This document shows, in pieces, positions 23,783 through 37,766 of a stretch of 64,000 nt of DNA. Below the pieces are notes generated by a model. That model saw only the letters and a list, made by a program, of their open reading frames with translations, had not been told where the DNA came from and did no database searches. The DNA comes from Bugulina stolonifera. Taxonomy: Eukaryota > Bryozoa > Gymnolaemata > Cheilostomatida > Bugulidae. Numbering within the stretch: the first letter of the stretch is position 1; every line of letters begins with the position of its first letter. The translations under genes were made by a program, and so were the position numbers. The stretch lies in contig OW285195.1 of assembly GCA_935421135.1 (NCBI GenBank), positions 434,001 through 498,000 of the forward strand, in the 5' to 3' direction.

Positions 23783-26700
23783 CTTATAATTCTATATCTC
23801 CCATGTGTTCTATGCATCATTCTATGCATAGAATACATAGATTGCATTCTATGCATAGAATATATTGATCACATAGAATGCATTCTATGCACTATACATT
23901 CCATGTAATCTATGCATTCTATGCATAGAATACATTCTATGCACTCTATGCATTCCATGTAATCTATGCGTTCTATGCATAGAATACATATAATACATTG
24001 ATTACATAGAAGGCATTGTATGTAATCAATGTATTTTATGCATTCTATGCATAGAATGCATAAATTGCATTCTATGCGTAGAATACATTGATCACATAGA
24101 ATGCATTCTGTGCACTCTATGCATTCAATGTAACCTATGCATTCTATGCATAGAATACATAGATTGCATTCTATGCATTCTATGCATTCTATGCATAGAA
24201 TACATAGAATACATAGAAGACATAGAATGCATAAAATGCGTTCCATGTAATCTATGCACTCTATGCATAGAATACATAGAACTCTATGTGTTCTATGTAT
24301 TCTATGCATTCTATGCATGGAATATACAAAATACATTGGTTGCATTCTATGCACTCTATGCATTCCTTGTAATCTATGCATTCTATGTATTCTATGGTAT
24401 TGATGCATAGAATACCTTTTTATGCATAGAATGCATAAAATACATTTATCACAAAGAATGCATTCTGTGCACTCTATGCATCCCATGTAATCTATGCATT
24501 CTATGCATAGAATACATAAATTGCATTCTATGCATTCTATGCATGAAATACATAGAAGACATAGAAGACATAGAATGCATAGAATGCGTTCCATGTTATC
24601 TATGCACTCTATGCATAGAATACATATATTGCATTCTATGCATTCGATGCATAGAATACATAGAATACATTGATTACATAGAAGGCATTGTATGTGGTCA
24701 ATGTATTTTATGCATTCTATGCATAGAATACATAGATTGCATTCTATGCGTAGAATACATTGATCACATAGAATGCATTCTGTGCACTCTATGCATTCAA
24801 TGTAACCTATGCATTCTATGCATAGAATACATAGATTGCATTCTATGCATTCTATGCATAGAATACATAGAATACATAGAAGACATAGAATGCATAAAAT
24901 GCGTTCCATGTAATCTATGCACTCTATGCATAGAATACATAGAACTCTATGTCTTCTATGTATTCTATGCACTGTATGCATAGAATACGTAGATCGCATT
25001 CTATGCATAGAATATATTGATCACATGGAATGCATTCTGCGCACTCTATACATTCCATATAATCTATGCGTTCTATGCATAGAATACATTCTATGCACTA
25101 TATGCATTCCATGTAATCTATGCGTTCTATGCATAGAATACATAGATTGCATTCTATGCATTCTATGCATTCTATGCATAGAATACATAGAATGCATAGA
25201 ATGCATAAAATGCGTTCCATGTAATCTATGCACTCTACGCATAGAATACATAGAACTCTATGTCTTCTATGTATTCTATGCATTCTATGCATGGAATATA
25301 TAGAATACATAGGTTGCATTCCATGCACTCTATACATTCCATGTAATCTATGCGTTCTATGCATAGAATACATAGATTGCATTCTATGCATAGAATATAT
25401 TGATCACATAGAATGCATTCTGTGCACTCTATACATTCCATGTAATCTATGCGTTCTATGCATGGAATACATTCTATGCACTATATGCGTTCCATGTAAT
25501 CTATGCGTTCTATGCATAGAATACATAGATTGCATTTTATGCATTCTATGCATTCTATGCATAGAATACATAGAAGACATAGAATGCATTATGTGCATAG
25601 AATACTTATAATTCTATATCTTCCATGTGTTCTATGCATCATTCTATGCATAGAATACATAGATTGCATTCTATGCATAGAATATATTGATCACATAGAA
25701 TGCATTCTATGCACTCTATACATTCCATGTAATCTATGCATTCTATGCATAGAATACATTCTATGCATTCCATGTAATCTATGCGTTCTATGCATAGAAT
25801 ACATAGATTGCATTCTATGCATCCGATGCATAGAATACATAGAAGACATAGAATGCATAAAATGTGTCCATGTAATCTGTGCACTCTATAGAATGCATTA
25901 TGTGCATAGAATACTTATAATTCTATATCTTCCATGTGTTCTATGCATCATTCTATGCATAGAATACATAGATTGCATTCTATGCGTCCGATGCATAGAA
26001 TACATAGAATACATAGAATGCATTGTATGTAATCAATGTATTTTATGCAATCTATGCATAGAATACATCGATTGCATTCTATGCATAGAATGCATTGATC
26101 ACATAGAATGCATTCTGTGCACTCTATGCATTCAATGTAACCTATGCATTCTATGCATAGAATACATAGATTGCATTCTATGCATTCTATGCATAGAATA
26201 CATAGAATACATAGAAGACATAGAATGCATAAAATGCGTTCCACGTAATCTATGCACTCTATGCATAGAATACATAGATTGCATTCTATGCATTCGATGC
26301 ATAGAATACATAGAATACATTGATTACATAGAAGGCATTGTATGTAATCAATGTATTTTATGCATTCTATGCATAGAATACATAGATTGCATTCTATGCA
26401 TAGAATATATTGATCACATAGAATGCGTTCTATGCACTATATACATTCCATGTAATCTATGCGTTCTATGCATAGAATACATTCTATGCACTCTATGCAT
26501 ACCATGTAATCTATGCGTTCTATGCATAGAATAAATAGAATACATTGATTACATAGAAGGCATTGTATGTAATCAATGTATTTTATGCATTCTATGCATA
26601 GAATACATAGATTGCATTCTATGCATAGAATATATTGATCACATAGAATGCATTCTGTGCACTCTATACATTCCATGTAATCTATGCGTTCTATGCATGG

Positions 26701-26839
26701 AATACATTCTATGCACTATATGCGTTCCATGTAATCTATGCGTTCTATGCATAGACTACATAGATTGCATTTTATGCATTCTATGCATTCTATGCATAGA
26801 ATACATAGAAGACATAGAATGCATTATGTGCATAGAATA
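23783..26839. repeat. 3.05-kb-family unit 1 (3,057 bp)
   Basis: The unit runs between TATATCTCCC variants of the AT-rich motif. It contains a B landmark at 24396 and two further AT-rich motifs only 309 bp apart (25605, 25914). The next unit repeats this layout. Confidence 0.8.
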
Positions 26840-29800
26840 CTTATAATTCTATATCTCCCATGTGTTCTACGCATCATTCTATGCATAGAATACATAGATT
26901 GCATTCTATGCATAGAATATATTGATCACATAGAATGCATTCTATGCACTATACATTCCATGTAATCTATGCATTCTATGCATAGAATACATTCTATGCA
27001 CTCTATGCATTCCATGTAATCTATGCGTTCTATGCATAGAATACATAGAATACATTGATTACATAGAAGGCATTGTATGTAATCAATGTATTTTATGCAT
27101 TCTATGCATAGAATACATAGATTGCATTCTATGCGTAGAATACATTGATCACATAGAATGCATTCTGTGCACTCTATGCATTCAATGTAACCTATGCATT
27201 CTATGCATAGAATACATAGATTGCATTCTATGCATTCTATGCATTCTATGCATTCTATGCATAGAATACATAGAATACGTAGAAGACATAGAATGCATAA
27301 AATGCGTTCCATGTAATCTATACACTCTATGCATAGAATACATAGAACTCTATGTGTTCTATGTATTCTATGCATTCTATGCATGGAATATACAAAATAC
27401 ATTGGTTGCATTCTATGCACTCTATGCATTCCTTGTAATCTATGCATTCTATGTATTCTATGGTATTGATGCATAGAATACCTTTTTATGCATAGAATGC
27501 ATAAAATACATTTATCACAAAGAATGCATTCTATGCACTCTATGCATCCCATGTAATCTATGCATTCTATGCATAGAATACATAAATTGCATTCTATGCA
27601 TTCTATGCATGAAATACATAGAAGACATAGAAGACATAGAATGCATAGAATGCGTTCCATGTTATCTATGCACTCTATGCATAGAATACATATATTGCAT
27701 TCTATGCATTCGATGCATAGAATACATAGAATACATTGATTACATAGAAGGCATTGTATGTGGTCAATGTATTTTATGCATTCTATGCATAGAATACATA
27801 GATTGCATTCTATGCGTAGAATACATTGATCACATAGAATGCATTCTGTGCACTCTATGCATTCAATGTAACCTATGCATTCTATGCATAGAATACATAG
27901 ATTGCATTCTATGCATTCTATGCATAGAATACATAGAATACATAGAAGACATAGAATGCATAAAATGCGTTCCATGTAATCTATGCACTCTATGCATAGA
28001 ATACATAGAACTCTATGTCTTCTATGTATTCTATGCACTGTATGCATAGAATACGTAGATCGCATTCTATGCATAGAATATATTGATCACATGGAATGCA
28101 TTCTGTGCACTCTATACATTCCATATAATCTATGCGTTCTATGCATAGAATACATTCTATGCACTATATGCATTCCATGTAATCTATGCGTTCTATGCAT
28201 AGAATGCATAGAATGCATAAAATGCGTTCCATGTAATCTATGCACTCTACGCATAGAATACATAGAACTCTATGTCTTCTATGTATTCTATGCATTCTAT
28301 GCATGGAATATATAGAATACATAGGTTGCATTCCATGCACTCTATACATTCCATGTAATCTATGCGTTCTATGCATAGAATACATAGATTGCATTCTATG
28401 CATAGAATATATTGATCACATAGAATGCATTCTGTGCACTCTATACATTCCATGTAATCTATGCGTTCTATGCATGGAATACATTCTATGCACTATATGC
28501 GTTCCATGTAATCTATGCGTTCTATGCATAGAATACATAGATTGCATTTTATGCATTCTATGCATTCTATGCATAGAATACATAGAAGACATAGAATGCA
28601 TTATGTGCATAGAATACTTATAATTCTATATCTTCCATGTGTTCTATGCATCATTCTATGCATAGAATACATAGATTGCATTCTATGCATAGAATATATT
28701 GATCACATAGAATGCATTCTATGCACTCTATACATTCCATGTAATCTATGCATTCTATGCATAGAATACATTCTATGCATTCCATGTAATCTATGCGTTC
28801 TATGCATAGAATACATAGATTGCATTCTATGCATCCGATGCATAGAATACATAGAAGACATAGAATGCATAAAATGTGTCCATGTAATCTGTGCACTCTA
28901 TAGAATGCATTATGTGCATAGAATACTTATAATTCTATATCTTCCATGTGTTCTATGCATCATTCTATGCATAGAATACATAGATTGCATTCTATGCGTC
29001 CGATGCATAGAATACATAGAATACATAGAATGCATTGTATGTAATCAATGTATTTTATGCAATCTACGCATAGAATACATCGATTGCATTCTATGCATAG
29101 AATGCATTGATCACATAGAATGCATTCTGTGCACTCTATGCATTCAATGTAACCTATGCATTCTATGCATAGAATACATAGATTGCATTCTATGCATTCT
29201 ATGCATAGAATACATAGATTGCATTCTATGCATTCTATGCATAGAATACATAGAATACATAGAAGACATAGAATGCATAAAATGCGTTCCACGTAATCTA
29301 TGCACTCTATGCATAGAATACATAGATTGCATTCTATGCATTCGATGCATAGAATACATAGAATACATTGATTACATAGAAGGCATTGTATGTAATCAAT
29401 GTATTTTATGCATTCTATGCATAGAATACATAGATTGCATTCTATGCATAGAATATATTGATCACATAGAATGCATTCTATGCACTATATACATTCCATG
29501 TAATCTATGCGTTCTATGCATAGAATACATTCTATGCACTCTATGCATACCATGTAATCTATGCGTTCTATGCATAGAATAAATAGAATACATTGATTAC
29601 ATAGAAGGCATTGTATGTAATCAATGTATTTTATGCATTCTATGCATAGAATACATAGATTGCATTCTATGCATAGAATATATTGATCACATAGAATGCA
29701 TTCTGTGCACTCTATACATTCCATGTAATCTATGCGTTCTATGCATGGAATACATTCTATGCACTATATGCGTTCCATGTAATCTATGCGTTCTATGCAT

Positions 29801-29887
29801 AGACTACATAGATTGCATTTTATGCATTCTATGCATTCTATGCATAGAATACATAGAAGACATAGAATGCATTATGTGCATAGAATA
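26840..29887. repeat. 3.05-kb-family unit 2 (3,048 bp)
   Basis: It has the same layout: B landmark 27462 and paired motifs 28617 and 28926 (309 bp apart). Relative to unit 1 it gains 9 bp before the B landmark, loses 54 bp near 28,200 and gains 36 bp at 29182-29253. These changes (+9, -54, +36) account exactly for the 9-bp shorter length. Confidence 0.8.
29182..29253. repeat. 36-bp (four-monomer) tandem duplication
   Basis: The 36-bp block beginning ATTGCATTCTATGC at 29182 is repeated at 29218-29253. The equivalent place in the preceding 3.05-kb unit (near 26,166) has one copy. Confidence 0.85.
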
Positions 29888-32050
29888 CTTATAATTCTAT
29901 ATCTCCCATGTGTTCTACGCATCATTCTATGCATAGAATACATAGATTGCATTCTATGCATAGAATATATTGATCACATAGAATGCATTCTATGCACTAT
30001 ACATTCCATGTAATCTATGCATTCTATGCATAGAATACATTCTATGCACTCTATGCATTCCATGTAATCTATGCGTTCTATGCATAGAATACATAGAATA
30101 CATTGATTACATAGAAGGCATTGTATGTAATCAATGTATTTTATGCATTCTATGCATAGAATACATAGATTGCATTCTATGCGTAGAATACATTGATCAC
30201 ATAGAATGCATTCTGTGCACTCTATGCATTCAATGTAACCTATGCATTCTATGCATAGAATACATAGATTGCATTCTATGCATTCTATGCATTCTATGCA
30301 TTCTATGCATAGAATACATAGAATACGTAGAAGACATAGAATGCATAAAATGCGTTCCATGTAATCTATGCACTCTATGCATAGAATACATAGAACTCTA
30401 TGTGTTCTATGTATTCTATGCATTCTATGCATGGAATATACAAAATACATTGGTTGCATTCTATGCACTCTATGCATTCCTTGTAATCTATGCATTCTAT
30501 GTATTCTATGGTATTGATGCATAGAATACCTTTTTATGCATAGAATGCATGAAATACATTTATCACAAAGAATGCATTCTATGCACTCTATGCATCCCAT
30601 GTAATCTATGCATTCTATGCATAGAATACATAAATTGCATTCTATGCATTCTATGCATGAAATACATAGAAGACATAGAAGACATAGAATGCATAGAATG
30701 CGTTCCATGTTATCTATGCACTCTATGCATAGAATACATATATTGCATTCTATGCATTCGATGCATAGAATACATAGAATACATTGATTACATAGAAGGC
30801 ATTGTATGTGGTCAATGTATTTTATGCATTCTATGCATAGAATACATAGATTGCATTCTATGCGTAGAATACATTGATCACATAGAATGCATTCTGTGCA
30901 CTCTATGCATTCAATGTAACCTATGCATTCTATGCATAGAATACATAGATTGCATTCTATGCATAGAATATATTGATCACATAGAATGCATTCTGTGCAC
31001 TCTATACATTCCATGTAATCTATGCGTTCTATGCATGGAATACATTCTATGCACTATATGCGTTCCATGTAATCTATGCGTTCTATGCATAGAATACATA
31101 GATTGCATTTTATGCATTCTATGCATTCTATGCATAGAATACATAGAAGACATAGAATGCATTATGTGCATAGAATACTTATAATTCTATATCTTCCATG
31201 TGTTCTATGCATCATTCTATGCATAGAATACATAGATTGCATTCTATGCATAGAATATATTGATCACATAGAATGCATTCTATGCACTCTATACATTCCA
31301 TGTAATCTATGCATTCTATGCATAGAATACATTCTATGCACTCTATGCATTCCATGTAATCTATGCGTTCTATGCATAGAATACATAGAATACATTGATT
31401 ACATAGAAGGCATTGTATGTAATCAATGTATTTTATGCATTCTATGCATAGAATACATAGATTGCATTCTATGCGTAGAATACATTGATCACATAGAATG
31501 CATTCTGTGCACTCTATGCATTCAATGTAACCTATGCATTCTATGCATAGAATACATAGATTGCATTCTATGCATTCTATGCATTCTATGCATAGAATAC
31601 ATAGAATACATAGAAGACATAGAATGCATAAAATGCGTTCCATGTAATCTATGCACTCTATGCATAGAATACATAGAACTCTATGTGTTCTATGTATTCT
31701 ATGCATTCTATGCATGAAATATACAGAATACATTGGTTGCATTCTATGCACTCTATGCATTCCTTGTAATCTATGCATTCTATGTATTCTATGGTATTGA
31801 TGCATAGAATACCTTTTTATGCATAGAATGCATAAAATACATTTATCACAAAGAATGCATTCTATGCACTCTATGCATCCCATGTAATCTATGCATTCTA
31901 TGCATAGAATACATAAATTGCATTCTATGCATTCTATGCATGAAATACATAGAAGACATAGAAGACATAGAATGCATAGAATGCGTTCCATGTTATCTAT
32001 GCACTCTATGCATAGAATACATATATTGCATTCTATGCATTCGATGCATA
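29888..32050. repeat. Partial 3.05-kb unit joined to 2.77-kb-type sequence
   Basis: It starts as a third 3.05-kb unit (B landmark 30510, 622 bp in, as in unit 2). Near 30,960 it switches to sequence like 28,390-28,620, reaching an AT-rich motif at 31178 and another B landmark at 31793, and then meets block III at about 32,050. Confidence 0.68.
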
Positions 32051-33259
32051 GAATACATAGATTGCATTCTATGCATTCTATGCATTCTATGCATAGAATA
32101 CATAGAATACATTGAAGACATAGAATGCATAAAATGTGTCCATGTAATCTATGCACTCTATGCATAGAATACATAGATTGCATTCTATGCATTCGATGCA
32201 TAGAATACATAGAATACATTGATTACGTAGAAGGCATTGTATGTAATCAATATATTTTATGCATTCTATGCATAGAATACATAGATTGCATTCTATGCAT
32301 AGAATATATTGATCACATAGAATGCATTCTATGCAGTCTATACATTCCATGTAATCTATGCGTTCTATGCATAGAATACATTCTATGCACTCTATGCATT
32401 CCATGTAATCTATGTATTCTATGCATAGAATGCATAGAATACATTGATTACATAGAAGGCATTGTATGTAATCAATGTATTTTATGCATTCTATGCATAG
32501 AATACATAGATTGCATTCTATGCATAGAATATATTGATCACATAGAATGCATTCTATGCACTCTATACATTCCATGTAATCTATGCGTTCTATGCATAGA
32601 ATACATTCTATGCATTCTATGCATTCCATGTAATCTATGCGTTCTATGCATAGAATACATAGATTGCAGTCTATGCATTCTATGCATTCTATGCATAGAA
32701 TACATAGAAGACATAGGATGCATTAGGTGAATAGAATACTTATAATTCTATATCTTCCATGTATTCTATGCATCATTCTATGCATATAATACATAGATTG
32801 CATTCTATGCATCCGATGCATAGAATACATAGAATACATAGAATGCATTGTATGTAATCAATGTATTTTATGCATTCTATGCATAGAATACATAGATTGC
32901 ATTCTATGCATGGAATACATTGAATACATCGAATGCATTCTTTGCATTATATGCATTGAATGCATAGAATGCATAGGATGCATAGGGCCCATTCTATGCA
33001 TTCTATGTATTCTATGCATAGAATACATAATGTAGATTACATTCTATGCATTCTATGCATAGAATACATAGAATACATAGAAGACATAGAATGCATAAAA
33101 TGCGTTCCACGTAATCTATGCACTCTATGCATAGAATACATAGAACTCTATGTCTTCTATGTATTCTATGCATTCTATGCATGGAATATATGGAATACAT
33201 AGGTTGCATTCTATGCACTCTATGCATTCCTTGTAATCTATGCATTCTATGTATTCTAT
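32051..33259. repeat. Sub-repeat d, truncated on the left
   Basis: From about 32,060 the sequence follows d (compare 8,720-9,922). The CATTAGGTGAATAG variant and the AT-rich motif at 32749 are present, and GGGCCC at 32985 lies 275 bp before the next landmark, as in the other copies. Its first 320 bp or so are replaced by block II sequence. Confidence 0.82.
32985..32990. repeat. GGGCCC marker site, copy 2
   Basis: It lies in the left-truncated d, again 275 bp before the next A landmark (33260). It shows that the block II/III junction joins the tail of a 5.77-kb repeat. Confidence 0.85.
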
Positions 33260-34055
33260 GGTATTGATGCATAGAGTACTTTTTATGCATAGAATGCATA
33301 GAATACATTTATCACAAAGAATGCATTCTATGCACTCTATGCATCCCATGTAATCTATGCATTTTATGCGTAGAATACATAGATTGCATTCGATGCATTC
33401 TATGCATGAAATACATAGAAGACATAGAAGACATAGAATGCATAGAATGCGTTCCATGTAATCTATGCGCTCTATGCATAGAATACATAGATTGCATTCT
33501 ATGCATTCTATGCATAGAATACATAGAAGACATAGAATGCATTATGTGCATAGAATACTTATAATTCTATATCTTCCATGTGTTCTATGCATCATTCTAT
33601 GCATAGAATACATAGATTGCATTCTATGCGTCCGATGCATAGAATACATAGAATACATAGAATACATAGAATGCATTGTATGTAATCAATGTATTTTATG
33701 CAATCTATGCATAGAATACATCGATTGCATTCTATGCATAGAATACATTGATCACATAGAATGCATTCTGTGCACTCTATGCATTCAATGTAACCTATGC
33801 ATTCTATGCATAGAATACATAGATTGCATTCTATGCATTCTATGCATTCTATGCATAGAATACATAGAATACATAGAAGACATAGAATGCATAAAATGCG
33901 TTCCATGTAATCTATGCACTCTATGCATAGAATACATAGAACTCTATGTCTTCTATGTATTCTATGCATTCTATGCATGGAATATATAGAATACATAGGT
34001 TGCATTCTATGCACTCTATGCATTCCTTGTAATCTATGCATTCTATGTATTCTAT
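33260..34055. repeat. Sub-repeat a (796 bp)
   Basis: It lies between A-form landmarks at 33260 and 34056, with the AT-rich motif at 33558. It follows the partial d that opens block III. Confidence 0.83.
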
Positions 34056-35517
34056 GGTATTGATGCATAGAGTACTTTTTATGCATAGAATGCATAGAAT
34101 ACATTTATCACAAAGAATGCATTCTATGCACTCTATGCAACCCATGTAATCTATGCATTCTATGCATAGAATACATAGATTGCATTCGATGCATTCTATG
34201 CATGAAATACATAGAAGACATAGAAGACATAGAATGCATAGAATGCGTTCCATGTAATCTATGCACTCTATGCATAGAATACATAGACTGCATTCTATGC
34301 ATAGAATACATTGATCACATAGAATGCATTCTGTGCACTTTATGCATTCAATGTAACCTATGCATTCTATGCATAGAATACATAGATTGCATTCTATGCA
34401 TTCTATGCATTCTATGCATAGAATACATAGAATACATTGATTACGTAGAAGGCATTGTATGTAATCAATGTATTTTATGCATTCTATGCATAGAATACAT
34501 AGATTGCATTCTATGCATAGAATATATTGATCACATAGAATGCATTCTGTGCACTCTATACATTCCATGTAATCTATGCGTTCTATGCATGGAATACATT
34601 CTATGCACTATATGCATTCCATGTAACCGATGCATTCTATGCATAGAATACATAGATTGCATTCTATGCATTCTATGCATAGAATACATAGAATACATAG
34701 AAGACATAGAATGCATAAAATGCGTTCCATGTAATCTATGCACTCTATGCATAGAATACATAGAACTCTATGTCTTCTATGTATTCTATGCATTCTATGC
34801 ATGGAATATATAGAATACATAGGTTGCATTCCATGCACTCTATACATTCCATGTAATCTATGCGTTCTATGCATAGAATACATTCTATGCATTCCATGTA
34901 ATCTATGCGTTCTATGCATAGAATACATAGATTGCATTCTATGCATCCGATGCATAGAATACATAGAAGACATAGAATGCATAAAATGTGTCCATGTAAT
35001 CTGTGCACTCTATAGAATGCATTATGTGCATAGAATACTTATAATTCTATATCTTCCATGTGTTCTATGCATCATTCTATGCATAGAATACATAGATTGC
35101 ATTCTATGCATTCTATGCATAGAATACATAGAATACATAGAATGCATTGTATGTAATCAATGTATTTTATGCAATCTATGCATAGAATACATCGATTGCA
35201 TTCTATGCATAGAATGCATTGATCACATAGAATGCATTCTGTGCACTCTATGCATTCAATGTAACCTATGCATTCTATGCATAGAATACATAGATTGCAT
35301 TCTATGCATTCTATGCATAGAATACATAGAATACATAGAAGACATAGAATGCATAAAATGCGTTCCACGTAATCTATGCACTCTATGCATAGAATACATA
35401 GAACTCTATGTCTTCTATGTATTCTATGCATTCTATGCATGGAATATATGGAATACATAGGTTGCATTCTATGCACTCTATGCATTCCTTGTAATCTATG
35501 CATTCTATGTATTCTAT
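34056..35517. repeat. Sub-repeat b (1,462 bp)
   Basis: It has the same landmarks as 4952-6413, with the palindrome in the common orientation (about 34,431-34,470) and the AT-rich motif at 35038. Confidence 0.83.
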
Positions 35518-36304
35518 GGTATTGATGCATAGAGTACTTTTTATGCATAGAATGCATAGAATACATTTATCACAAAGAATGCATTCTATGCACTCTATGC
35601 ATCCCATGTAATCTATGCATTTTATGCGTAGAATACATAGATTGCATTCGATGCATTCTATGCATGAAATACATAGAAGACATAGAAGACATAGAATGCA
35701 TAGAATGCGTTCCATGTAATCTATGCGCTCTATGCATAGAATACATAGATTGCATTCTATGCATTCTATGCATAGAATACATAGAAGACATAGAATGCAT
35801 TATGTGCATAGAATACTTATAATTCTATATCTTCCATGTGTTCTATGCATCATTCTATGCATAGAATACATAGATTGCATTCTATGCGTCCGATGCATAG
35901 AATACATAGAATACATAGAATGCATTGTATGTAATCAATGTATTTTATGCAATCTATGCATAGAATACATCGATTGCATTCTATGCATAGAATACATTGA
36001 TCACATAGAATGCATTCTGTGCACTCTATGCATTCAATGTAACCTATGCATTCTATGCATAGAATACATAGATTGCATTCTATGCATTCTATGCATTCTA
36101 TGCATAGAATACATAGAATACATAGAAGACATAGAATGCATAAAATGCGTTCCATGTAATCTATGCACTCTATGCATAGAATACATAGAACTCTATGTCT
36201 TCTATGTATTCTATGCATTCTATGCATGGAATATATAGAATACATAGGTTGCATTCTAGGCACTCTATGCATTCCTTGTAATCTATGCATTCTATGTATT
36301 CTAT
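35518..36304. repeat. Sub-repeat a, 787-bp variant
   Basis: It is 9 bp shorter than its sisters because it has two AATACATAG units after the TCCGATGC site (about 35,890-35,915) where others have three. This is loss of a single monomer. Confidence 0.83.
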
Positions 36305-37766
36305 GGTATTGATGCATAGAGTACTTTTTATGCATAGAATGCATAGAATACATTTATCACAAAGAATGCATTCTATGCACTCTATGCAACCCATGTAATC
36401 TATGCATTCTATGCATAGAATACATAGATTGCATTCGATGCATTCTATGCATGAAATACATAGAAGACATAGAAGACATAGAATGCATAGAATGCGTTCC
36501 ATGTAATCTATGCACTCTATGCATAGAATACATAGACTGCATTCTATGCATAGAATACATTGATCACATAGAATGCATTCTGTGCACTTTATGCATTCAA
36601 TGTAACCTATGCATTCTATGCATAGAATACATAGATTGCATTCTATGCATTCTATGCATTCTATGCATAGAATGCATAGAATACATTGATTACGTAGAAG
36701 GCATTGTATGTAATCAATGTATTTTATGCATTCTATGCATAGAATACATAGATTGCATTCTATGCATAGAATATATTGATCACATAGAATGCATTCTGTG
36801 CACTCTATACATTCCATGTAATCTATGCGTTCTATGCATGGAATACATTCTATGCACTATATGCATTCCATGTAACCGATGCATTCTATGCATAGAATAC
36901 ATAGATTGCATTCTATGCATTCTATGCATAGAATACATAGAATACATAGAAGACATAGAATGCATAAAATGCGTTCCATGTAATCTATGCACTCTATGCA
37001 TAGAATACATAGAACTCTATGTCTTCTATGTATTCTATGCATTCTATGCATGGAATATATAGAATACATAGGTTGCATTCCATGCACTCTATACATTCCA
37101 TGTAATCTATGCGTTCTATGCATAGAATACATTCTATGCATTCCATGTAATCTATGCGTTCTATGCATAGAATACATAGATTGCATTCTATGCATCCGAT
37201 GCATAGAATACATAGAAGACATAGAATGCATAAAATGTGTCCATGTAATCTGTGCACTCTATAGAATGCATTATGTGCATAGAATACTTATAATTCTATA
37301 TCTTCCATGTGTTCTATGCATCATTCTATGCATAGAATACATAGATTGCATTCTATGCGTCCGATGCATAGAATACATAGAATACATAGAATGCATTGTA
37401 TGTAATCAATGTATTTTATGCAATCTATGCATAGAATACATCGATTGCATTCTATGCATAGAATGCATTGATCACATAGAATGCATTCTGTGCACTCTAT
37501 GCATTCAATGTAACCTATGCATTCTATGCATAGAATACATAGATTGCATTCTATGCATTCTATGCATAGAATACATAGAATACATAGAAGACATAGAATG
37601 CATAAAATGCGTTCCACGTAATCTATGCACTCTATGCATAGAATACATAGAACTCTATGTCTTCTATGTATTCTATGCATTCTATGCATAGAATATATGG
37701 AATACATAGGTTGCATTCTATGCACTCTATGCATTCCTTGTAATCTATGCATTCTATGTATTCTAT
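36305..37766. repeat. Sub-repeat b (1,462 bp)
   Basis: It follows the 787-bp variant a, with the AT-rich motif at 37287. Near 37,690 it reads CATAGAATATATGG where sisters read CATGGAATATATGG. Confidence 0.83.

Larger units (their letters stand above)
10941..32050. repeat. Block II: mixed A/B-form array
   Basis: This block alternates B-form landmarks (12230, 14909, 15266, 18681, 21459, 24396, 27462, 30510, 31793) with A-form ones (13114, 16895, 19664, 23098). It contains landmark variants absent from blocks I and III: CTTCCACGTATTC at 11026, 13687, 17468 and 20237, and TATATCTCCC at 23783, 26840 and 29888. It divides into about 2.77-kb units on the left and about 3.05-kb units on the right. 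The right edge is a join to the tail of a 5.77-kb repeat within the shared ATGCATAGAATACATAG at 32044-32060. Confidence 0.82.
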
